Below are positions 34,111 through 44,045 of a stretch of 60,023 nt of DNA, piece by piece; position 1 is the stretch's first letter; each line of letters starts with the position of its first letter. The translations under genes were made by a program, and so were the position numbers. The notes below the pieces were generated by a model. That model worked only from the letters and a program-made list of their open reading frames with translations, ran no database searches and was not told where the DNA came from. Origin of the DNA: Neolentinus lepideus HHB14362 ss-1 (taxonomy: Eukaryota > Basidiomycota > Agaricomycetes > Gloeophyllales > Gloeophyllaceae); assembly GCA_001632425.1 (NCBI GenBank), contig KV425581.1:129668-189690 (forward strand), in the 5' to 3' direction.

Positions 34111-35749
34111 CAGCTGGTTCTGTAATAATAATGTATTACATGTCTAATATTTTAACAAACCCTTATGCAATACCCAGTAATTTTTTAAGCATAATGTATT
34201 AATGCCCCGAGCTGTGCTATACATTACCCCGGAACCCGGGCTGGGTTTGAATTGGACTGCCCAGCCCCCAGGCATCAAGATCTCAATCGGGTTTGGATGT
34301 CAAGTGTGGGAAAAAGGCTGCTATATTGGTGATAATAGCCTAGGACCTTGGTTCTGGCCCGGAAAAATGCGGAAAAAATCGGAATAAATCATAATGTATT
34401 CCTGGACCCATTTGGGACCCCTCCAGTACTAAACATAGACTGGTATATAAATAGAATGCTGCAGAATGGGATTCAACTGCCCATATAAATTCGCAAAAAA
34501 TGCCTAAAAATGCGGAAAAAATTAGGGTAGCTCCTGGGACCTGATGGGGTCAGATGGCATCATGATATTATGTAATCCTCTCATGATATCTATTTAGCTG
34601 CTCATATAAAATCGGAAAAATTGCCTAAAAATGCAGAAAAAATTAGAGTAGTTGTTAGGACCCCTTGGGCCCAGATGCCATCCTGATATTATGTAATCAA
34701 CTGCCTGATATCAACAAAATTTTGATGTTATACACCTCTGGAACCCATTTTTCAGCCTTTTTCCACTGGTGTGGTCCATTTCTCTATCTGGATCAGATTT
34801 GTCATCGTTGTAGCACCTCAGCCATTAGAGCTATAGATATGGGACTTGTCCCATCCATTTATATCAGCTATGAGCTATCTATGAGTACCAAAAACTACCA
34901 AAAGTATTCTTTCGCGCACTGTGTTTAAAACACTTTTTCGTGTTTTCCCACACTGATACCCCACCCCACAACTTGCCTTTTTGGGAATATGGTCACCCAA
35001 TATAGGGCTATAGGTTTACTTAAGACACCGAGAGATTCTGATGAGTGGGTGGCTACTTACCACTTTTGGGTAGTACCCCCCTTGCAGCCTCTCCCCAGTT
35101 ACCGCTTTTGGTTCTGGTTGTCAATATCACTCCTTCCTAGTGTATACTAGTGTATCAGAGAGTATGCTCACTGAGTCTGGGACCATTTGTGCCATTATTC
35201 AGTGACCCAGTACTGATTGACCTCAAAATCATGCATTTATTGATACCCTACTACAGCCAGTATACCTACTGCACTGGAAACATGCCATAATATAGCCTAG
35301 AGTATATGCACTTGACCCTAGATTATATCCCAGTCACCCCAAAGGCTGCACATAACCACAATGCACTGTAAACAGCTTGTTCCGGTGCACACTAGTAGCT
35401 CAGGTCATTAGTCCAAACAGTCCGAAAATGATCCAAAAATGTCAGAGAAGCTATTTGCTACTGCAATGTGATACTGTGCAGCCTTTGGGGTGACTGGGAT
35501 ATAATCTAGGGTCAAGTGCATATACTCTAGGCTATATTATGGCATGTTTCCAGGACAGTAGGTATACTGGCTGTAGTAGGGTATCAATAAATGCATGATT
35601 TTGAGGTCAATCAGTACTGGGTCACTGAATAATGGCACAAATGGTCCCAGACTCAGTGAGCATACTCTCTGATACACTAGTATACACTAGGAAGGAGTGA
35701 TATTGACAACCAGAACCAAAAGCGGTAGCTGGGGAGAGGCTGCAGGGGG
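34111..35749. repeat. AT-rich element inside the TGATAGG LTR
   Basis: Its left end is the same CAGCTGGTTCTG terminus as the reverse complement of position 303. The body matches 24.1-24.8 kb and the right third is a foldback. This is the most complete member of the family in the window, 1.64 kb long, and has no coding potential. The flanks show no clear target duplication, and host LTR sequence was lost at the junction. Confidence 0.72.
35078..35748. repeat. Inverted repeat (foldback) in the AT-rich element
   Basis: The segment 35,078-35,347 is the reverse complement of 35,476-35,748, with a spacer of about 128 bp. Matching strings include CCTAGATTATATCCCAGTC on one arm and its complement on the other. 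It is the same architecture as 5,970-7,021 but a different arm sequence. Confidence 0.85.
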
Positions 35750-36856
35750 GGTCATCAGCATCTTGGCATGCACTTCCCGGCATTGTTACTGCAGTCCAAA
35801 CTGAGGCAGTGTCTCAGGGTGCCTTTCCATATGGCATACAGCCTGCCATTGCTTCGGATCAGCACTAGTTCTATTGGCATGACTTTCCTTATGTGTGCAG
35901 TGCGCATTGACACATGGCATGAATACAGCTATCATGACACTGCCACACAATATAGTGGCCCTGCCCTTTATCCCTATTTTGGCAAGATTGCACTAGCATC
36001 AGCAGCATAGCCTGCCACCGGGTCATCCAAGAGGCATGCTCTAATGCAAAGTCAAGACACACCCGACTGGCTCCCACCTGAGGAATGGCATGCATGCTAG
36101 GGTTGGTTGCAAGGGGTATTGGTTGAGGATCGCATGCAGGATAGGAGCAAGGCAGTACAAGTCATATGGATGTGAGGCTGAGCAGAGGCACGACTCATGG
36201 TAGTAGGTAGATAGGATCGGACATAGAGCAGTCGCTCTCTTGTATTTAAGACATTACTCTACCATTTTGTAGAACAAGTTATCTTCACCACACTCTTCAG
36301 ATTTCAGTCTCGCATCAGAGTTTTCTTCTAAGTCCATCTTGTGACTCATGTTTAGGTACTCTTGCATATCTCTGACTTCACCCAGAGATAGCAACAGAGC
36401 TAATTAGCATAGTGTCGCTGATCATAAGCAAATCCCTTCCAAGCCCTCTCTCTTAGGCAGCCTCATGTGCTGTAGCATCATACTAACCAGAGTCTATATA
36501 CATCCAAGTTAGAAGTAGCGACCGCAAGTAGCGCTCCACTATAGAGCACCAAAGATCATACAGTGCCAAGCAGGAGAAGTACCATATAGTGCCTACACAG
36601 CACTGGGCACATAGCGCTACATAGCACATAGTGTCGCTCTCTATCATTAGACTGCCACTGAGTAGCGACTCGGCGCCAAACTCCCTTTAGTCCCAACTAT
36701 ACATCTCACCTACACCCATCCCCTCCGAACTATTACTACCCTTCATTACCCCAGGCCTTGCAGTCATCTGACACCAAGGGATTGGTGTTTGCTTTGTGGT
36801 TGTGTCTAGCTTTAGGTCTCATTTCTGCAGGTTTCGTCGTGAGTCAGTGCACATCA

Positions 36857-37161
36857 ATGGACCAGCAGCAGATGCTTGGTCATGTGTGGTTCTACTCAGA
36901 AAAAGAACTACCTAGACTGATCTAGACCATATGAGTCAGAGAAAAGAACTACATAGAATGAACTAGAATGTTCATGCCAAGGCATGTGAATGATGGATCC
37001 TGAGATCCCCCGACATCTAGGGAATATTTGTACATATAAGGGAAATGACTCTGTCCATGCTGAAGCATGTGAATGATGTGTAAGCAAAGTGATAGGCATG
37101 TGATAAAAGAAATTGAAATATGACTCAGTGCTCTGTCTCGTGACCTGCTATTTTTGTAACA
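36857..37161 (-). repeat. Element 1 5' LTR, second part
   Basis: It continues the LTR from the TGGACCAGCAG motif to the terminal TAACA and is followed directly by the target duplication ATGTG. Confidence 0.88.
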
Positions 37162-38190
37162 ATGTGTGTTTTTGAGGCTGATCAGTAGTGCAGGTCAGCA
37201 GGTAGTGGTCTGAATGGCCCGGGACTTGTTGGCACTTGGTCAAATATGATAGTATGTACTAGGAAGACATGTTTTTGTACATCAGAAGCAAAATCAGTAG
37301 CGGGGAAAAGGCTGCAGGAGGTGTACTACCCAAAAGCAGTACTCAGTGGTCTGCTCATCAGATTCTTTCAGAACCTCATGCAAACCCATAGGTCTGTGGT
37401 AGTTAATCACCCTCTCATAAGGGGCATAGTGCAGAAATCAGTATTGGTGTAGTAAATTGCCAAATATGGTAATTTGTGATGGACTGGATAGAATCTCTTG
37501 GTGTCTTCAGTGAACCCATAGGTGACAAGCAGGTGACCACCCTCCCAAAAGGGTATGATCTACAGATCAGTATTGGTGTGGGAAAACACAAAAAAGTGTT
37601 TCAGATGTGGTGCATGAATTTTTTTTTTATATTTTGCTATAGATGGGTAGATGGGTAGCTCTAGTGATCCCTACACCACTACCATAGGTCTCATCTCAGG
37701 ACCTGTCCTGGTTCCCATGCTACAATCATTGGAAAATGACCCTGGAAACAAACAGAGCAAACAATTACAATTCAAATGGGCACCCACACAAAAGTTGCTA
37801 TTTTTGGAAACTGATTACCTAATCATGGGAAACCACCCCTGAGACCAAATAGAGCAAACAATTTGGGTTCAAATGGGTACCTACTCAAAAATTTCCATAT
37901 TAGGAAGGTAATTCCTTAATTTGGTAATCTCACCTGTATCCACCCCCTCCCAGTAATCCCCCTGAACTTTTGCGCATTTTTAGCCATTTTTCCGATTTTA
38001 TTTGAGCCTGCAGTGGCCATTTTGCCACACCACAGATCTGTGCCACACTTATTTTTAGCCCTAACAGTGCCCATGAATATATTCTCATTTTTAGCGATTT
38101 TGTTTGAGCCTGCAGTGGGCATTTTCCCACACCACAGAGCTGTGCTACACATATTTTTAGCTCTAACAGTGTCCAGGAATATATTTGGTG
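37162..38190. repeat. AT-rich repeat, right half of Element 1's target
   Basis: The sequence GTTTTTGAGGCTGATCAGTAG continues the GGTGGTGAGATATGTG that stops at 25,389, so 25,265-25,389 and this segment were contiguous before Element 1 inserted. The remainder is the reverse complement of about 5,480-6,300 and of the 22.5-23.4 kb copy. Confidence 0.8.
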
Positions 38191-40227
38191 ACCCTGCCTT
38201 CTCCACATTGATTCCCAGTCAAAATTGACAAAGACTTCCAGCAATTACAGGAGATTGCCCATGATTCCTCACTTAGCAATTGATGTTAATCACAAAAGTG
38301 GTACTTTAATCCCCACTGATATGCACTGGATGTTTCTGTGCTGGGATTTCGCATTCTTGCTCACATCAGCTAGTCTCAGGGTTCACCTCTACTCTGTTAC
38401 CTAGTCCATTGCATTTGATTACTGTCTGCATCCATCCGCTTATCATCCATGTCCACCTCTTACTGTCCGTGTCCACCGCTTATGCATTGTGTCCACTGTC
38501 CACAGCACTACATCAGTCACTTGTCTATGCATCCTAGGGGCCCTATACGACTCTACTGGCTATCTATCATCACACTCTAGCCTCCCAGGTCTTGTCCCCT
38601 GACCCAGGATAGCAGTCTAGCCCCTATTCCCTCATAGTCTCCCAGCAGCCACGCTACCTCCCATCCATTCACTTCAGGGCAAGTCAGGGATCATCCTAGA
38701 GCCTCTATGTCATCTCTGGGAAGCTATCCTTAGTCTCTGGGTGCTTCCCACTGTTCGCTTTGGGGTTCCCAGAAGAGATCATTGATCCATGACCTCTTTG
38801 GGAAGCTATCCCTGTATGGTACTTGGATGTCCTGGCATGATGTTCCACTGCTTCCTCCTTTGATACGTGCCTCCACCCTCACTTCTATGGCATCATACTT
38901 TGTCCTACATCACTCCACACTGCTTCCTTTATATTTTATGGTCTAGATTTATGATTCACCTCATATCCACATGCTACTCTCCTTCTATTTATCCTCAGTT
39001 TGTCTCCCATCTGTCCGATTGACCCCCTATTCGTTCCCCTACTGTTTTACATGCCTCTGGACATGGTCCAGACCTCAGCATCTCCATCCGATGCACCGTT
39101 CTTTAGGTACATAGGTCCCTTTCCCTCCACAAAGGAAGAGACAGCTACTTCCCCCCCATTTCGTCTCCTGCCCTCCTCAGTGTAGTATACACCACCTATA
39201 CAGTTGCCCTCCATCGTCCTTAGCCCTTAGCAGCAGTTTCTAGCTTCGCTCTTAGCCTCAGCCTTAGTCCAGTCCAGCTTCAGCCACAGTTCGACCTTTT
39301 CGCAGTTTTCAACTTATCTAGAGTCCTACAGCACTCAGAATCGTGTTGTCTCATCGCCAAAGGCTACTCAGTGACTCTATAGAACCGTCCCTGCAATCTC
39401 AGCATTATTATGACCGCTCCATCACCATCCAGCATCCCTTCTAGGCAGTCCTCCTGGCAGTACTTCAACTTTACAGCCCTCTACCTTGTCTGGATCAGCC
39501 TTTGCTGGCCTCTACTTGTCATCTAGGGTTCACTCATAGCATTAGGAGTCTTGTTCATCACCTTGGACCATTTCCTGGACGTTCCCTTTCGCTTTAGAGG
39601 TATCCTCCTTAGTGGTTGGTTAGGTTTACCCCTGAGGGACTCTCTAGGTGTGTGGTATCTGTCTAGTACTACTTGTTCTTTGCCTCCCCTTCATTCTCTG
39701 TTGCTGTTATCCCCTACCTTTGGGTTCTCCACCTATCCACCCTCCACTTCAGCCTCCCTTTGCCTCCCTTTTGTCCCCTTTCTCTCTGGGTTGGTGTTGG
39801 TTGTTCCCCTTGGGCACCAGTGACTGCAGACCTTCGAGCCTGTATTCTGCAATCACCCAGTTACAGGACTCATCACCACCTCCACGATTCATAGGGATTG
39901 CTAGCTCTGTTACCCTGTACAAATAGTCAAATATACATTAATAGTTGGCAATCCACCAGAGTTGGCATCAAACAGTTCCACCATCAATCCACATGCACAC
40001 CATGTTTAAGAATAGATATGAAACAAATGTATTGAGAGTGATTCACAGTGATACAAATTGAATTACAAGGATTGCAAAACAACACCTCGATTCCTGACCA
40101 TTCTCCTGATTTCTCTTCCCTCACCAGCTCTGCACCCTTTCTGCCCCTCCTGCTGCCCTACCCCATTCCTCTCCTATACATATATATCTTGCATAGCTTT
40201 CTCCATCCACAGAATTCACCAAGAAGT
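38191..40227. other. Pyrimidine-rich stretch without recognisable genes
   Basis: About 2 kb is strongly C/T-rich on the plus strand. Open frames (such as 39,551-39,823) follow from the composition and have no splice pattern or motif. No match to the other repeat families of this window was seen. The right edge is the stop of the minus-strand gene at 40,228. Confidence 0.45.
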
Positions 40228-40489
40228 CTAACTGAGGATCAGATTAGCTTGAGTACAGCATGAGATGATAATGTTGTCATCGAAGTTCTCCTTGTTTGCC
40301 TGCTTGCCTCTATGAGATTTCTGTGAGCCCAGACATCAGTCAGGACAAAGGCAACAGGATAATGTTGAGATACTTACTGGTGCCAGTGCCACAGCTTTGG
40401 CATGCTCTTTGTAGTCCTAATTGCAAATGATGTCTGTAAGCCTCTGACTATGGCATGAGAGCATGACATGTTACATACCACTTTCTTGG

Positions 40490-40702
40490 TGCAAGACTAC
40501 CTTATGTAGCTCACCTAAGTACTAATCACACACCTAAGAACAGGACCTTATCCTATTGCTTGAGATACACAGATGAGTTACAGAAAGTAGCCAGAGAGTA
40601 GTAGTAGTTAAGAGTCCACCCTTCTCTAAGTCCAACTTCCCAACGTACTTGCAATGTGACCAAACACATGCAAATATGCACCACTTGGGCACTCATCTTA
40701 CA
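40490..40702 (-). repeat. Element 2 3' LTR
   Basis: It is 213 bp. On the minus strand it begins TGTAAGATGAG, directly after the polypurine tract, and ends CTTGCA. It is identical to the other LTR except within about 30 bp of the U3 end. Confidence 0.92.
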
Positions 40703-40716
40703 TCCTCCCCTCTTAG
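40700..40716 (-). other. Element 2 polypurine tract at the 3' LTR
   Basis: The minus strand reads CTAAGAGGGGAGGATGT, purine-rich up to the TG that opens the 3' LTR. This is the expected plus-strand primer site for cDNA synthesis. An identical 17-mer occurs inside the protease region (47,929-47,945). Confidence 0.8.
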
Positions 40717-41126
40717 AGCAGAGGGACACTATGAAAGTCTTGACATGATACACACATCACAATCATGATATAATAGCCAAGAACAATATTAGTTTTTACA
40801 CTGTGTAGCATCCATGGTATATACATACAGCATATATGGCTGCACGCCAAATTTCATCACCCACAAATCATACACAAGTAATTTTTTGGGCTCTGAAACC
40901 TGAATCATGAGGTTCGTCGATTTGACCAGAATGTAGCCATGCCCGCCTATGCCATCAGATTGAATTTGATAGCAGGGGGTCCTAGTCGGACACTCGCCAA
41001 CTCTTCCACACCGTCAAACCAATCTCCACTCACCGGGAACCTGCACTGAGCTAGGTGCTGCACAATGTACTTGGTCGCATCGATATGGTCTTTATAAATC
41101 AGCGGGGCTTGCATGCCACTGACCGT

Positions 41127-42795
41127 TGATGATAGAGTCAAATGAGCTAACCCAGGAAAATGGCACAAGCTGGAATTGAACCAGCAACCTCCCGTATTGC
41201 ACTGTGGTGCTCTTACCACTGAGCTATTGTGCTGTAGTCAAGCTCTGACTATAAGTTTCTTTAACTTCGAATTTGTCAGAGTGTCCGGGGCCTCATACCC
41301 CATCATCCCATCTCGACTTTGAGATGTTGACCTCCTGGGCAACCCAATCAGACTCTAAAGGTGTGAGAACTGATTACCATAGAAGGCAATCTACCCTCAT
41401 GGTGGGCTCCAAAATGACAGGCTACAACACACAACAACCACCAAAAACACCTAGAAACCACGGAGGGAACTCCGTCTAATAGTGTCAGTAGTCGAAGGGC
41501 AGAAGGGTAAAGCTCGGGGGAGGTGAGGAAGGCAAAACAGAACACTAAATGGCACTGTATATGTCTTTGTGAGTAGACCCGGATGCTCTTCAACTCTTCT
41601 AACTCTCTAACTCTCTTACTGTATGCGTCTCAGTGCTGACTCAGCGCTTCTCGGAGGGTTCTCGGAGCTGGGCTAGACCAGCTGTCCTCTTTGGGGACTC
41701 AGACGATAATCGGATGATGGATTGACAGGTTCCTCCATGTCAGAGGACTTCGATGATGCGATAAGATAGAACGCCGGTGCAGAAGACGCAAGGAGAATGC
41801 AATAAAGATGATAAACACAGAGGTAAATGCAAGACCTCATGCCGAGGTCTTCTTAGAACGCAATTCGGATGCAATGAGACTTTGAGATGTGAGCTGTGAG
41901 GTAAAATTCGCTGCTGGAGAGGAATATACAGGATGCCTAAAGTACTAAGTGACCCGAAGCCTAAGAAACCACTAAGTCCGAGGCAGCCTGACACTCCATG
42001 CATCTACAATCAGAAAATACAACAAAAAAACTGCTGCTGAGTCTCGCTAAACTCCCAAGCCGCTCGCCAATCATCCGCCGCATACCGCTCTCATTCCGAA
42101 GCACTCTAGGCGGGTCAGGAACTGCTGCCCCAGGGAAGATCCTTCCATCTTGAGCCCGTACACCGCCTCGGTGCATTTTGACGACTCGTGCTTGATGATC
42201 ATCGACTCGAACTTCATAAGGAGGGCTGACCGAGTGTTGCGATGGCGCCAGACCGAAACGGGGGCCCACGGCTTCCTATCATATGACAACCAATGAACGC
42301 CGAGTTATTGCGAGGTCAGACAGAAGGTAAGATCAGCTGGTTTGCATCAGGAAGGCCAATATGAGTGACTCAGCATGTGGCGGCGCTTGATAGATGGACC
42401 GAGTGCTGCCATTCATTGCTGTGGAGAGAGTAGGCTGAGTTCCAGAGGTTCCAAGGATCGTCGTATCATATGGAAGAGGCAGGGTGTTGAGTAAGCGTCG
42501 CCAATGCCATCGGTTCTGTCGTCCGAGCGGATAAGGAACATTCAACAACCTCGGCATATCCTGAGTCATCAAATTGAGTCCCGGTATAGCACCGACAGGC
42601 ATGCGGCATGGTGAAGTGTCCACTGCTCGGCGGTGATGTCAGTATCCAGAGGTGCGCGTCCTCGGGGATCGCTGATGTATTGAGTTGTAGCTTGGTGAAC
42701 GCTCAGAGATTCATCAGTGATCTCGGCACTTTCCGCATCATGTCGAACATGCCAAAAATGCATTTTCAGAGGCTAGCGACGCTGGAGGCCTATCA
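41127..42795 (-). mobile_element. Composite insertion: D-type LTR, putative primer-binding site and tRNA-like unit
   Basis: On the minus strand, 42,795-41,415 is an LTR (TGATAGG...CTGTCA, 1,381 bp) matching 56,913-58,200. It is followed at once by TTTTGGAGCCCAC, the same motif that follows the LTR at 54,806. After about 180 bp of unknown sequence comes a 73-nt tRNA-like gene with a TTTT terminator. The insertion ends ATCATCA at 41,127. The flanks CCGT (41,123-41,126 and 42,796-42,799) match exactly, and removing the insertion plus one CCGT restores the interrupted frame. It therefore appears to have inserted as one unit without a 3' copy of its LTR, like a TRIM or an aberrant cDNA. Confidence 0.7.
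41161..41233 (-). tRNA. tRNA-like gene, anticodon position GCA (Cys), probably a pseudo-tRNA
   Basis: The 73-nt minus-strand segment fits the cloverleaf numbering: T8-A9, D-stem GCTC/GAGC, T-stem GCTGG/CCAGC closing TTCAATT, and six of seven acceptor pairs. An A box (TAGCTCAGTGG), a B box (GGTTCAATTCC) and a TTTT terminator directly downstream are present. The anticodon loop would be GTGCAAT. Three of five anticodon-stem pairs fail, so charging and decoding are doubtful. It may act only as a Pol III promoter or be a SINE-like head. Confidence 0.55.
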
Positions 42796-44045
42796 CCGTG
42801 AGAGACTTTGACAGCACCTCCTCAGCATAGACCTGGCTGCGAACCATGTACAGGACGTGGTCGACAAGTGACTTGCTGTCCACATCTCTCCTCATCAGCA
42901 CTAGCCAGCACCAGATGTGGAGGCTGTGCAGCATCAGCACCCGGTCATCGCTATGCACCCCTTGCAGTGCCGCATTCTTGTTGGCATTGATAACCTTGAA
43001 CAATTCTTCAAGGGAAGCATCAGGGGTCACAGCAGCCACTGGGGTGGAGTCGGGTGTGATGGATGCAGGGGCTTGTTCCACAACCCCCCCACCTTGGGAC
43101 TGTGTCAATGGGATGGTAGGATCAGCAGATGGGGTGGCATCCACATCAGAGTGTGGGGGTGTCACCAGAGGTTGGTTGCCCCAACCTCCACCAGATACCT
43201 GTTGGGTGCCTCAACCTTCACCAAGCTGATGCTGGTCACCCCATCCCTCAACATGCTGGAGATTGCGCCAACCCTCCATGGACTGCTGTTGAGTGCCCCA
43301 CAGATTGGTGCTAGGTGTGGGAGTCGATCGTGAACCAGGAGATGCACTGTGGTCGCAGTCCTGGGATCGATGATATGAATGGTTACTGTGCGTACCGTCT
43401 GGGTGATGCTGTCCCCAAAAATGACTGCCCCAGTCACAGTCTGATTGGAATTGGGGTGAATGGCTGTTGTTAGGCCTCAGGCATCCTCCACAACCCCCTC
43501 GACCCCCACATCCACCATGATGACCCTGGCTGCAAGTATTCCCATTCCTGTTGTTGGGAGATAGTGTTGCACGATCCAGGTAAGGATCATAATCGGGGTC
43601 TGCGAATGCTGGCCCTGGAGGCAGAAGAGGATGCGTACGCGATCCCAGCTGTTGACACGACTGAAGCAGTGCATCATGCTGGAGCTCAATCAGCTCTGTC
43701 TGCACAATATGGCACTCGTGCTCTGCCTCACAGACCCAGTCTTCAAGGCATTCGACATTTTGGCACAGCTGGTGAATGAGCTGTGACTGGTCTGCCTGAG
43801 GTGAGTCCCTGAAGTTGATGTGATCATGAGAAAATGAGCGGTGACCATGGTTAGCATGGTGAGACATAGTAGGCAACGTTGAGTCAGAGTAGTTTTGTAG
43901 TCGATAGGTACAGCGATGACGATGGTAGTCATCAATAGCGGCGAAGTTAGTCGACAATAAATTGAAATATTATAAACATGCTATATTTACATAGCCACCG
44001 GCATTACCTGAACCATCAGGTAGGCTGGGTGGGATAGGCGCCAAG

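Larger units (their letters stand above)
34047..36856 (+). mobile_element. TGATAGG-family LTR inserted in Element 1's 5' LTR, itself interrupted
   Basis: The LTR starts TGATAGG at 34,047 and ends CACATCA at 36,856. Flanks ACGG (34,043-34,046) and ATGG (36,857-36,860) are a 4-bp duplication with one C/T change. The LTR is split by the AT-rich element at 34,111-35,749. About 140 bp of LTR sequence (equivalent to about 53,563-53,700) is missing at that junction. Confidence 0.82.
25390..37161 (-). mobile_element. Element 1: complete Ty3-type chromovirus with nested insertions
   Basis: LTRs lie at 25,390-25,911 (3') and, split, at 33,723-34,046 plus 36,857-37,161 (5'). Both begin TG and end CA. 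The flanks ATGTG at 25,385-25,389 and 37,162-37,166 are a perfect 5-bp target duplication. The order Gag, protease, RT, RNase H, integrase, chromodomain on the minus strand places it among the chromodomain Ty3 elements. An extra reading frame lies between the chromodomain and the 3' LTR. The target was an AT-rich repeat whose two halves are 25,265-25,389 and 37,162-38,190. Two TGATAGG-family LTRs later inserted at 28,675 and 34,047. All genes carry stops. Confidence 0.9.
40789..43957 (-). pseudogene. Extra 3' reading frame of Element 2
   Basis: It begins at 43,957 (MSTNFAAIDDYHRHR), 89 bp after the chromodomain frame ends. The N-terminal third is His-rich and helical (SQLIHQLCQNVECLEDWV), followed by a Gly/Cys patch, His/Asn-rich and Gln/Trp/Gly-rich sections and a helical part with SLEELFKVINANKN and MLHSLHIWCWLVLM. 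A TGA at about 43,208 interrupts it. At 42,799 the composite insertion cuts the frame, which resumes at 41,126 with TVSGMQAPLIYKDHIDATKY and, after a frameshift near 40,985, reaches a stop at 40,789. The total would be near 490 residues. It shares position but no clear sequence with the extra frame of Element 1. Function unknown. Confidence 0.55.

Noticed and set aside
39000..40263. Hydrophobic open frames in the pyrimidine-rich stretch
   Set aside because: C/T-rich DNA gives Leu/Pro/Ser/Phe-rich frames by chance; no introns or motifs.
41161..41233. A functional tRNA-Cys gene
   Set aside because: The A box, B box and terminator are good, but three of five anticodon-stem pairs fail and the sequence is embedded in a mobile unit. 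It is called tRNA-like only.
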